From positions 186,001 through 250,000 of the forward strand of contig JAVXUO010002949.1 of the NCBI GenBank assembly GCA_033065855.1: DNA of 64,000 nt, read 5' to 3'. Shown here piece by piece: positions 23,858 through 34,450 of the stretch (its first letter is position 1; every line of letters starts with the position of its first letter). The translations under genes and the position numbers were made by a program. The notes below the pieces were generated by a model. That model did not search any database, was not told where the DNA came from, and worked only from the letters and a program-made list of their open reading frames with translations. This stretch comes from Escallonia rubra. Taxonomy: Eukaryota > Streptophyta > Magnoliopsida > Escalloniales > Escalloniaceae.

Positions 23858-24786
23858 CTAAATAACTACTCGATGAGGTGCCGAAAATTGGTAACGTTTG
23901 ATAATTGCCTCATTTGTAATAGTTTTGAAGACATTCTTCTCGATGTAACAAACCGAGCTATCATTCATCCATTCGTCTCCCATGCGATTCCGAAGTCGAG
24001 TCTTTATTACCTTCATTGAAGAGAAAGCTCTTTCTACAGTAGCAGTTGCAACAGGTAAAAGTAAGACCAATCTCAAAAGCAAGAACACCAAATGATATAT
24101 CACATCCTTTTTCAACTCAACTAACTTTATAACAAGTTCACCAATTCCCCTGACTTCATAAAGTTCTTCACAGGAGCGCACATCCATAATATAAGTCTCG
24201 AGCTGACTTTGAAGTACCCTAAGCTCTATCGGCGAAAAATCATATGGATAAAACTGTGCAAGACGTATCAACTTTTGCTTATTAAAAGCAGAAAACCATC
24301 ACTTGGATCGAGACATGCCATACATATAAGCAACTCCGTGGCTACCTCACTGAAACGATTATTCAACTCACTGATTTGCAAATCAACAACCGTTAAAAAA
24401 ATATCAACACGATAATGGTAAAAATTTGTACCTTCTTCAGCATTACGTCTTTGCCTCCCTGGGGCTACAAACCTCGCACTCATGTCCAATACGTAAATAT
24501 CGTTTTTTACACAAAATTGTGAGACCTCTTCCAGCAAGTCTTCCAACCCTTGATCTCTAAAGACCTGCAATCGTTGCTTTGTTATACTTACCAACTTCAT
24601 TGCATTCACAATGTTTTGATCTTTTTTTTGTAATGCTTGTGAAAGTTCATTTGTCATCCCCAAAATATTTATCATCAAATGCATGTTGAAGACAAAATCA
24701 TAAGTTGGCACCGAATTCAAAAGACCTAATTCTTCACCTCTCTGTTCATAATCTGTAGCATCCTCAACAACCTTATTAAGCACACA
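23858..24786 (-). pseudogene. hAT transposase, C-terminal half
   Basis: This is the catalytic-core end and dimerisation domain of a TTF-type hAT transposase, the enzyme that cuts the transposon out and reinserts it. From 24786: KVVEDATDYEQRGEELGLL, ITKQRLQVFRDQGLEDLLEEV, RFVAPGRQRRNAEEGTNFYHYRVD and LNNRFSEVATELLICMACLDPSD. Then RLAQFYPYDFSPIELRVLQSQ and the hAT dimerisation signature LLPVATATVERAFSSMKVIKTRLRNRMGDEWMND (quoted in overlapping pieces: VATATVERAFSSMK, RLRNRMGDEW). A single frameshift near 24290 separates SDGF from the expected SAFNKQKLIR; otherwise this half is intact. The N-terminal half is at 29131-30269. Confidence 0.92.
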
Positions 24787-27454
24787 TGTAACGCCCCGGA
24801 TTTTATTTACGGAGCGTTAATGCCACATACACAGAGATCATATAAAATTCCATAATTATCAAAGACTTCAAATTGGTAAATCAGAGCATACACTATAATC
24901 CCAAACGAAACAATATCGAAAGTCCCCCAAACGAAAATCAGAAAAACCTTAAAATATCATAATATCCCAAACGGTCAATCAAAGCATTCACTAATAACTC
25001 CAAGAGTACATCAATAACTGTCATAGGGTTCAAAACTTTTATACAATTCAAATTTACTCCAACACGGAGTTCAAAATAAAACCTAAACAATACCAACTTG
25101 TCCTAATTAAATACACTTAAATGTCAATACTAACTCTGAAATAAGGCAGCTAACTTTGGTCACACAGCTAGCCCTTCAAATCTGAAATCCCACCTACTAA
25201 CCTCCTGAAAGGAAAAACAATAAGGGAATGAGCCAAATGCCCAGTAAGGTCGCTCAAAGGACCAATCAGTCGAAACCCAAAGATAACAGAGAAACGAAAT
25301 TTCGGAAGTACCAAATTTGTTTTAACGGAACAGATAATCAAACCAGATTTCGAATGTCAAAAACGCTTCTGAATACAAAAATAGACACAAAGGTTTCAAC
25401 AGACAATATTTCAAAGGCACATCAATCTCGACTGAATTGAGGTCAGACCAAATTCAAATGTCAAATTATATCAGAGTACGAAAATAGACACTAGAGATGT
25501 CAGACCGAATATCAAATGCCAGAATATATCAGAGTTCGGAAATAGACACTAGAGATGTCAGACCGAATATCATATGCCAAAATATATCTGAGTTCGGAAA
25601 CAGATAGTATCGAAACAGACACTAGAGAGCCATTCAGAAAGTGGTCACATACGTCACTCCTGACATATGAGGCCGGTTCGGAAAGTAAGATCGCGATCTC
25701 TAGCTCAACTCCCCTGAGCTAGCCCACGTTTCAATCCACGTGGGTAAGTCGGAAATAAGTCACATACACTGTGACATGGCTCATAAAGTCACCAAAACAA
25801 AATCTCAAAATAACCGTTATCAAATATCAGACAAATCAAACCATATTCAGAAGTTCCAAAATCACATTATCAAACAACGAACTCGTCAACCAATAAGTGG
25901 AGTTCACGAAAATAATAACGATCATAAATCACTGAAACAACGATATCAATACGTCAATATTCTGAGGTCAAACAAATCGGACGGAATTTGATTTTTCATA
26001 AATCATAGAATTGACAACAAGTCATTCTTAACAAAGTTCAAAACAAAAACGAGACGAAGAATCATTTATCCCCATATGAAGAGGCTCGGATTTCAAAAGA
26101 AAAGAATCTAAAGACTTACATGAGCGATTGGTCCATCGCGGATTCGAATTTCAAAAGTAAACCCTTACCTTAATCAAGCCTCTTCTCCAATCTCTTTCTT
26201 TCTCTTCCTTAAGCAAATCCTTATGCTCCTCCTTAGAGCTTCCAAAATTTTTCAAGCCATCTTCTCCAATCTCTTTCTTTCTCTTCCTCTTCCTCTCTCT
26301 CTCTCTCTCTCGTACAAGGAGGAGAAAAGAAACAGAGAATCCCCCCCAAAAAAAAGGCTAGAAAAGGAAATAGAATACTATTTATATAGAGGGACAAAAA
26401 TTTAAGTTTGCATTCGAATGAACCACTTTGAGTCGACTAAAACACACTTTGAGTCGACTGAAACACAAACTTTGAGTCGAATGAAATTTTTTTTTTTTTT
26501 TTTTTTTTGTTTTTCTTTTCACTTTCAGTCGACTAAAACACCACTTTTAGTCGAATCAAACACTTTAAGTCGACTAAAAGTCACTTTTAGTCGAATCAAA
26601 CACTTTAAGTCGACTAAAACTCGCTTTTTGTCGAATCTTTAGAAAAAAATGTTCACAAAGTACTGTTCATGGTTACTGTTCAAAATCACTGTTCATGGTA
26701 CTGTTCATATTTACTGTTCAAAATCACTGTTCATCGACCGAACTTTTAGTCGACTGAAATCACTCTTTTAGTCGACTAAAACCTTTAAATTCGACTAAAA
26801 CCCTTAACTTCGACTAAAACTCCAAAAAAACCATTTTTACACAATTTAAATACTTTTTTGTCGACCGAAACACTTTTAGTCGACTGAAACCCACTTTTAG
26901 TCGAATCAAACACTTTAAGTCGACTAAAACTCACTTTTAGTCGAAGCTTTCCAAAAACACTGTTCACAAAACACTGTTCAAAATCACTGTTCATGGGTAC
27001 TGTTCAAAATCACTGTTCATATTACTGTTCAAAAATCACTGTTCATCGACCAAACTTTTAGTCGACTGAAATCACACTTTTAGTCGACTAAAACATTTAA
27101 ATTCGACTGAAACCCTTAAATTCGACTAAAAGTCCAGAAAACCATTTTTACACAATTGAAACACTTTTTAGTCGACCGAAACACTCTTTTAGTCGACTAA
27201 AACCTTTTAAATTCGACTAAAACTTCAGAAAATCATTTTTATTCGAAGCCGAAATATTTTCCTTCGACCGAAAATTTCAGAACTAAAAAAATTTTATAAT
27301 CAATAAGTTTTGATTCGAATGAAACCACTTTCATTCAACCGAAAATTTCAGAAACAGTCACAATTCATTTTCTTAATGTGAACAAAAGACCACAAACTTA
27401 ATTAATCAAAAATATTAAATTTGCATAAGGAAAAGAAAATTTCGGGGTATTACA
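24787..27454 (-). repeat. Ty3-gypsy 3' LTR (2.67 kb)
   Basis: It is bounded by TGTAACGCCCC and GGGGTATTACA, with an adjoining polypurine tract (AAGGGGGGAAGAA on the minus strand). It contains near-identical direct repeats around 25440-25620 (GACACTAGAGATGTCAGACC repeated) and a dense GTCGAC/ACTGTTCA array at 26415-27330. Confidence 0.8.
26415..27330. repeat. interspersed GTCGACT and ACTGTTCAT arrays
   Basis: More than twenty copies of AGTCGACTAAAA-like or AGTCGACTGAAA-like words alternate with about a dozen ACTGTTCA(T/A) words. Larger units repeat as well, for example the blocks starting near 26645 and 26955 (ACTGTTCACAAA..ACTGTTCAAAATCACTG). Poly-T runs occur at 26488-26508. Confidence 0.9.
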
Positions 27455-29130
27455 TTCTTCCCCCCTTAAAAAAATTCCGTCCTCGGAATTTAAAACGATT
27501 CTTAATTATCAAAAGTAACTCCTCGCTTCCCAACACGAGTCAAAACATTCCTCACACTATTAACTGAAATTCTGACTTCGAAACATGGCTTAACTAGCCT
27601 ACGAATTGGACTGAGCTAAAATTACGACATTCAAAATTTTGACAATCGAAATCAATCTCCAATACATAACGCTTCCACTGCGCTACTCTGATAATATACC
27701 AAATCATATACTTTAAATAATCCGGATAACACGCTTAACTTTAAGCCTGAGGTGCACCAAGTACTAAACAATTTCACATACTATCTGACATGTTGTACGA
27801 AATTCAAACTTATGTTTTTAGCCTCCATTGTCATCACCATTCCAAAATATATTCAGATTGCTCCTCAAAGTATTTATACTTGACTAACAATGAAACACAC
27901 TGAATCAAGTTACTCTAAACAAAATTCAAATGATCTGAAACCAATACAATACCGACAGGCTCACGTTATGCCATTTACTAACACATTAAACCATAACCTT
28001 GGTACAAAGCCTAACATTGTCACGGGTAACTTCAATTGTACCCCAAAAGTAATAATCAATCTTCATACTAATCACAAGGATTTATACTCCAAAACCTTCG
28101 AATCAAATTTTACGCCCGTACAAAGTCACAATTGAGCCATATCAATACACTCTAAAAAAACATTTCACTAATAACTGAGTGTAACTCATAACCAAAGTTG
28201 ACAAACTCTTATACGCCTTCCGTCCAAAGCTTCATCCAAATTGTTAGACTTTCAAATATGATTATCCATGATTAATCACCAACATCGAATATTCAAAGAT
28301 TCTATACTCCAAAACATTTTATTACTTCAAACACACGGTTACTTAAGGCAACATCAAGCTCAACGTCTTGCCCATACTTTTCAACTACAAAAGATCACAA
28401 ACTCAAAATCTAAGGCTTAACTAAATTAAAACCTCAAAACGTTTAAGCAATTCAATAACCAAACCATGAGATCACCTAAGGATCAATATTTTCCTCCATC
28501 AAATTTTTATTCTCTCATCAAAATCAAAACCATCAGATAGCATTCAAAGCATACTTTGTCAATTTAGCCAATATGAATAACCAATATCGACTAGCACTTA
28601 CTTGACATACCAAAAGTCACCAAACTTTCACAGCGCACTCTGATGCCTCAAAGCAAAACCGATCGAAACTATTATCAGATTTATCACAGAGAAAAACATA
28701 ATATTCTTAATTTCACATTTACATCGTACATCCATCAAAGATTTAAGCCTTTAAATACCACATCATTTATATCTCTCAGTCACAAACTTTTACAGATAAC
28801 TTCTAGTTTTCAGAGTTATTCATCCAAAGATCATAATCATCCTCTTTTCTAAAGCAATCCATCTTGGCATTATCAAAAGTTGATCAGTCCAGTCCATACC
28901 CCCAAAATAAGACCAAAGTATTTCATAACCAGAAAATCATGTCAACTCTTAAATATCCGAAATCAATACTGATGGGGCAAGAATTTCAAACCATAAGGGT
29001 CACAACAGAGTTCCATAAAGGTATCTACACATAGACATGTTTCAAATTCCTAGGTTCAACACTTAGGTGCCCACAAAAGGATATCGGAACAACAGAATAA
29101 AAAGGGGCATTATGATCTAGTAATGCCAAA

Positions 29131-30269
29131 TCTTCCATCATAGCCTTGTCCACGAATTCTTGAAATGCTCAATTCATGCATTGCAAATAAACTGTCAATC
29201 ACGTCTTTCAATGATAAGGCAGCGGTATTAGCAACATGGACAATACCAAGAAAACGTTCAATCACACGTCCTCTTTTGTCCACATATCTCAAGACAACTC
29301 CCATTTGTTCTTTGACTGAAATATCACGACACTCGTCAACTAAGATGGAAAATAATTCAATTTTCATGTCCCCAACAATTGCATCTCTTATTTCTCCGGC
29401 AATGGCACTAACAATTTCTTTCTGAACTTTTGGTGATGTCAATTTGAGGTTCTGAGGAGCATTCGACAACACGACTTTTTCACATTTTCATTGTAATCAG
29501 CAATAAACTCTAATAGTTCTAGAAAATTTTCCTGATTTTCAGATTCATCAGATTCATCGTGCCCACGGAAAGACAAGCCTTGACGTAAGAGAAACCGAAT
29601 AACATCAATTGATGCAGTCAAGCGAGTACGGTATTGAACCCTACTTTCATCTGTTTGCTTGGACAAAACTACTCCAATACTCTGCTGAGGGTTATCAAAG
29701 GCTTGACACTTAGTTAAAGCAAGGTTGTGTACACTACCAACTTCTCCAACATGTTTTTGCAATTTCTCCTTCTTTCTCCAATCGTTAAAATCATGCCTAA
29801 CAAAAGTACCACCACCCCCTTGCTCCCCATGAGCACTTCCGAACAAGTAGCAACACAAACAATATGCTTCATCTTTTGCTACACTATACTCCAACCAACT
29901 CGAATAAATGTCAAACCAAGAAGAAACAAATCGACGAGACTGAGTTCCGAATTGTGTAAATGGAAAATTGTGGTGATGAGGTTGACAAGGACCTTTCGAC
30001 CAATACGCTCGTCGAACTTTATCTCGAACATTAGGACCCTAATCCAAAATATTCGGACGCAACCCAGGATCCGCAATAAGCTCGTCAGAATTGAACTCAT
30101 CGCTAACTCTGCTTGAATGTCCACAATGAATATCACGATACACAATGGGAGCCTTGTCCGTTACTGTTAGAATCAGCGACTGTTGAATAGTATCTTGATT
30201 TCTACACTCATTCTTATTAGACTGTAATAACTTTTCCACCTTTGGTTTCTTTTGATAGAACCTTTCCAT
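29131..30269 (-). pseudogene. hAT transposase, N-terminal half
   Basis: The start is placed at 30269, where MERFYQKKPKVEKLL matches the usual opening of this family (MERFFKRK..). Next come a TTF-type zinc-finger region, ELIADPGLRPNILDYGPNVRD then YSVAKDEAYCLCCYLFGS with the paired cysteines, and FNDWRKKEKLQKHVGEVGSVHN. A DUF4371-like segment (SILVDECRDISVKEQMGVVLRYVD) and SISRIRGQGYDG follow. GQGYDG is normally followed by ASNM; here the gypsy fragment begins. A stop near 30039 and shifts near 29880 and 29450 break the frame. Confidence 0.9.
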
Positions 30270-31515
30270 TCTGAAAAATATATATTTTATTTTAAGTATC
30301 AATCCATCAATTATCAATCAAATAACCTAGTTAATTACAAATATTTTATTCTTTTACTTTTTCAGTCATGTTTTATTATTGCGTTAACCTAATTAACTTA
30401 ATTTCAACCCACCATTCAACTAAATCACATATCTGACATCTCAATCCAATTGGGTCCCATCTTCCATCAACCATCTCAATTCTCAAATACTCAATGCACA
30501 ATTAACAACATATAATCAGCATGAAAATAATCTCAATTTTAAATGCACAATTAACACAACCTAAAATTATCAATCAAATAATCAATGCTCAAATGGGATA
30601 AAAATTCAATTGGGTCCCATCCTCCATCAACAATCTCAAATCTAAGTGCTTAATGCACGATTAACATCTATAAAGCATCAATTAATAATCTAAATTATCA
30701 AATACATAACTAACAACCTAAAATTATTAATCAAATAATCAATTCTCAATAGCAAAAGAAATTGTTCAAAATGCACACTAACCTTAGTCCTTAGAAATCA
30801 GAACGGTGTCGTTATCGCAGTGGCGGAACTTCCTCGGTTCATCCGCCGGCTCGTAGATGGTATATCTAAGCTAGATCTGCCACCCAGATCTGATCTGGCC
30901 GGAGTAACCGGAGTTGGGTGGGGACTGGCCGGAGTTGGGGTGAAGACCGCCGGACTGAGGAGGGCCTTCGCCGGCTTTGCGATTCAGAATCGGGGGACGA
31001 CGACCAACTGATGAGCCCAGCCGACGACCGGTGGCCGTGGGTCGGTGGGTGGTGCCGGCGTGCGGGCAGTGCGGCGAGCCGCGGTGGCTGCGAGAGCCGA
31101 GAGAGGCTGAGAGATGCCGGCGTCACGGCGTGAGAGCTTCACTTGACGCCACGGCGACCGCCGACCGGCGTAAGTGCAGTGCGTTACCTTACAGCGTCAC
31201 GGCGATGAGTCGAGGCTGCCGCCTGCTGAGCCGATGACCGGTGGCCCGTGGCCTTTGTGTGGTGCCGCGGTGACTGAGAGAGCCGAGAAAGGAGGAGAGC
31301 TGGAGAGGTGCCGCTGTGCCGGGGTGGCCAGTGTCCCGTGTCCGGTGACTGTGAGTGTGAGAGCCGGCCGAGAGAGGAGGAGAGAGAGAGAGAGAGAAAG
31401 AGAGATAAAGGGAAAGTTGCAAATGAAAAAAAAAACACTATATATATATACTTTTTTTTTCAAAATCTGAGGGGGGGCTACAGCACCCCCTCGTACAAGC
31501 GTGGTTCCACCCCTG
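30270..31515 (-). other. hAT 5' noncoding region
   Basis: Between the transposase start and the right terminus. Positions 30380-30780 are AT-rich, with a repeated module (CTCAATCCAATTGGGTCCCAT) also present in the CACTA interior at 58440-58830. Positions 30800-31370 are strikingly GC-rich, with internally repeated GAGAGCCGAGA and GATGACCGGTGGCC motifs. A GA microsatellite (31377-31403) and a TA run sit next to the terminus. Several overlapping frames exist on both strands, but none shows a protein signature; the region looks like a leader or promoter. Confidence 0.6.
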
Positions 31516-32162
31516 CCACGAACTACCCCACAACACCCTTTACAGATCCCCATATACTTTGAATAAATGCTGAGAAAATTAGCTAGACGACTTACCAGAA
31601 AGATCTCGCCGAAATCCTTAGTTTTCTTCCTTTTTTTTCTTTTTCTCTCTTTTGCTCTCTCGATCCCTCTCTCTGCTGCAAATCTGAAGCATACCAGAAG
31701 ATGGAGAAATGGGTATTGACGCCTGCCCTAGTAAGCAAGCCTTTTTATAGATAAAAACCCTAATAGGAAAAATCACATTGAACACCCCTATGCTTTCTTT
31801 AGTTGCTCAAATATTTACCCGAAACTTTTATTATCGTGAAATAGTCTAAAAATAAATATCTACAATAATTTAGGTACTAGAAAAATTATTTAAGGAGTTG
31901 TTACGCTATCCCAGTTCCCAAATCGTCGCTAAAAGTATACCAATGCTAAGAAAAATAACCTCGTGGCTAAAACACACGTCGAAGCTAAGTATTTTAAAAA
32001 AAAATTATCGTCGCTAGAAGTTGTTAATATAATATCAATGCTAACTATAGTTATAAAAATAGTCGCTAAAGGTTTCTTAAAATACCGTTAATGTTAATCG
32101 CTGCTAAAGATTTAATTAACCGGCTACATGATATCACGGTTCGGGGTGTTACAAAAACACCC

Positions 32163-34389
32163 TGTTCTCAACCTATTATGGTCGCACCCAAAAGCCCACT
32201 GGGGTCCCATTTTGCATGACACATCCGCACAAGCAACAGTTAATATTCAACGCTCACAACCGGCCAAAGCATGCACGCTCAAGTCACGTGCACTTCTCAC
32301 TTTCGTTACGTGACTTCGTCACCAAGAAACAAATCATTGCGCGACTGCTCATCACACTTTGACCGTCGCACTTCGCATGTTGCCCATCGGCGCACCATGG
32401 CACTTGCCCAAGGAAGTTGGCCTTGGCCTTCCCCTTGGGGTCGGCCTCGGCCTTGGCCTTCCCTATGGGGTCGGCCTCGGCCTTGACCTCCCCTTGGGGG
32501 TCAGCCTCGGCCACCCCCTAAGGGTTGGCCTCGGCCACCCCCTAAGGGTTGGCCTTTGGTCTCCATACTTAGAATTTTCACTTCTCTTCAAGGGACCGTA
32601 CATAACTCCGCGACCCCGTCGCCCGGACATAATTCCGTGACCCCGTCGCCCAGACGTCACTCCGCGACCCCGTTTCCCGGACGTCATTCCGCGACCCCGT
32701 CGCCCGGATGTCACTCCGTGACCCCCGTCGCCTGCGTCCGGGCGCCGCACTCCAACACTCTGCCGCGCCCATGCGCCCCGTCGCTGATACAACTGTGCCC
32801 CCAGGCTCTCTGTCACACTATCGTGCCCCTGGCACCATACGCACTCCGACGCGCCCATTCGCTGTGCCACTAACACAGACGTGCCCCCGACACCTTACTC
32901 ACTTCATCGCGCCCATGCACCACAATCATGTTACATGCCCCCCGGGCACCACACTCATTCACCACACCATGCGCACCTTGCCTTGGATATGGAACATGCT
33001 TCGACCCACTCTCTGGAGTGTGCAACATTCTGCGGGGATAGGCGACTCCTCCGGGACACTATCTCTGCCATGGAGCTCTTCAACTCCCCTTCCGCCAGGT
33101 AGACAGCTCCTCCGGGATGCTACCTCGGCCAGTCGGGTAGACGGCTCCTCCAGGATGCTACCTTGATGCGCTCCGAGTGCTCCGGCACAATGACTCACCC
33201 GCGGGGATATGTGACTCCTCGGGGACACTATCTCTGCCAGGGAGCTCTTCAAATCCCCTTCCGCCAGGTAGACGGCTCCTCCAGGATGCTACCTCGGCCA
33301 GTCGGGTAGACGGCTCCTCCAGGATGCTACCTTGACGCGCTCCGAGTGCTGCGGCACAAGGACTCACCCGCGGGAATAGGCGACTCCTCCGGGACACGTT
33401 CTCCGCCAGGGAGCTCTTCAACTCCCCTTCCGCCAGTTAGACGGCTCCTCCGGGATGCTACCTCGGCCAGTCGGGTAGACAGCTCCTCCGGGATGCTACC
33501 TTGACGCGCTCTGAGTGCTCCGGCACAAGGACTCACCTGTGGGGATAGGCGACTCCTCCGGGACACTATCTCTGCCAGAGAGCTCTAAGTGCTCCGGCAT
33601 GAAGACTCCCCTTTCGCCAGGTAGACGGCTCCTCTAGGATGCTACCTCGACCTGCGGAATAGGCGACTCCCCCGGGACACTATCTCCGCCAGGGTGCCTG
33701 CGTGACTGGCCTACGTGCTCCGGTACTAAGGGCTTGCGTCGGCACTCCTAGGGACTATGACCCCTGGGTCACTCCGAGACGGGAGTAGGTCTTCGGAGGG
33801 CATCGCGCCTAGTTCACCTAGCAGTTGGGCATCGGGTCTTCCCCACCGCTGCCAGGCCCTTGGGACTCGGCAAGGGCTTGGATTGAAGGATAAATCAAGG
33901 GGATTCTCTAGCCACATCGATGCGGTTGGAGCCAGTCTTTTCAGACAGACAGAGTGACGCTGTGCGGGGCATGCCGGTTGAATATGCGATCCGACAGTCC
34001 GTGGAGCACCGGCACCCGTGGACCCCCCGGTGACGTGTCACTTCCGGGGTCTATAAATAGAGGTCTTGAGAATTCATTTAGACGTTTGGATATTTTCGGG
34101 ACTGTCACATTTTCACTTTCTCACTCTAGAATCCTAAAGAGAGAAACATACAGGACCTTGACTCTGGACCTAAGCATCGGATTGTGACTGTCGTCGTGTA
34201 TTCATCCTGCGTTATCGCCCTCACAGCACTGTCACCCTCAAGCTCTATATGGGAAGCCCTTGGTGTCTGCCCCTGTTCCACCTTTGCTGTGTCTCACATC
34301 AACATACTTGGCATCTGACTCGGACTGCATTCCTTGTGGCACCTCCACGTCGACTGCGAACCCACCTTCGTTGGCATCATTTTGGTGAC
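32163..34389 (+). repeat. 5' LTR of the gag-only element
   Basis: 2.2 kb and GC-rich. It contains GGCCTCGGCC-type repeats (32404-32570), CCCCGTCGCCCGG repeats (32600-32730) and a ~160-bp minisatellite (33040-33700). A TATA-like TATAAATAGAGG at 34052-34063 lies about 330 bp before the LTR end and may be the promoter. The last ~20 bp are CGTTGGCATCA. Confidence 0.88.
33040..33700. repeat. ~160-bp minisatellite in the LTR
   Basis: Four to five tandem units built from GACTCCTCCGGGACACTATC, CTCTTCAACTCC, GGTAGACGGCTCCTCCGGGA, TGCTACCTCGGCCAGTCGGG and CGCTCCGAGTGCTCCGGCAC. The homologous array in the 3' LTR is at 39600-40090. It produces spurious frames on the minus strand. Confidence 0.85.
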
Positions 34390-34390
34390 T

Positions 34391-34410
34391 CTGCTGGGGA
34401 GGTGAGCATC
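34391..34410 (+). other. primer-binding site of the gag-only element
   Basis: TTTGGTGACTCTGCTGGGGA directly follows the 5' LTR. It resembles the TGGCGACTC..TGGGGA sites of Tat/Ogre-type elements, thought to pair with an arginine tRNA. The tRNA assignment is from memory. Confidence 0.65.
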
Positions 34411-34450
34411 GCAGTGCAGTTCGTTTTTTGCCAGACATACCCAAGCAACC

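Larger units (their letters stand above)
24787..29130 (-). mobile_element. Ty3-gypsy LTR element fragment inside the hAT
   Basis: An LTR (24787-27454, TGTAACGCCCCGG to CGGGGTATTACA) is followed by a polypurine tract in minus orientation (27455-27475) and about 1.65 kb of decayed, AT-rich internal DNA. A second LTR is not visible before the transposase resumes at about 29130, so the element is incomplete. The TGTAAC ends and the CCTCGGAATTT motif beside the tract are typical of Tekay-type chromovirus elements. No protein domain could be read, and the element is a heavily decayed fossil. Confidence 0.7.
23624..31515 (-). mobile_element. hAT DNA transposon (TTF-type zinc finger family)
   Basis: Terminal inverted repeats are CAGTGGCGGAACCAGG on the left and, in reverse complement, CAGGGGTGGAACCACG on the right. 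The 8-bp TSD CCACGAAC is exact at 23616-23623 and 31516-31523. It encodes a hAT transposase on the minus strand and has a GC-rich 5' leader. A Ty3-gypsy fragment (24787 to ~29130) interrupts the coding region. Without it the transposon is about 3.5 kb, normal for the family. It lies inside the reverse family A LTR. Confidence 0.93.
20662..32153 (-). mobile_element. solo LTR, family A, reverse, with hAT inside
   Basis: It starts TGTAACATCCC and ends CGGGGTGTTACA, the reverse complement of the termini of 15041-19246. Flanks GAAAC (20657-20661) and AAAAC (32154-32158) form a 5-bp TSD with one mismatch. Without the hAT transposon (23624-31515 plus one TSD copy) it is about 3.6 kb. Shared landmarks with the other copies include CACGCATGGGTTCTAA, GAGAGCCCAGTAAGGTCGATC, CATATGTACACTGACTAGT and TTACCTCGATCCAAGCTAAG. 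No coding domains of its own. It was inserted into the LINE 5' UTR. Confidence 0.78.

Noticed and set aside
30820-31470. Cluster of GC-rich overlapping frames on both strands
   Set aside because: Six-frame openness is due to high GC content and internal duplications in the hAT leader; no recognisable protein.
32559-32876. Pro/Ser- and Gly/Arg-rich frames repeated in both LTRs (also 39041-39439)
   Set aside because: Both come from GTCGCCCGG and GGCCTCGGCC repeats in the LTR and are present on both strands.
33040-33700. CRISPR-like regularly spaced repeats
   Set aside because: Repeats are adjacent parts of a ~160-bp tandem unit with no unique spacers, in a plant LTR; no cas genes anywhere.
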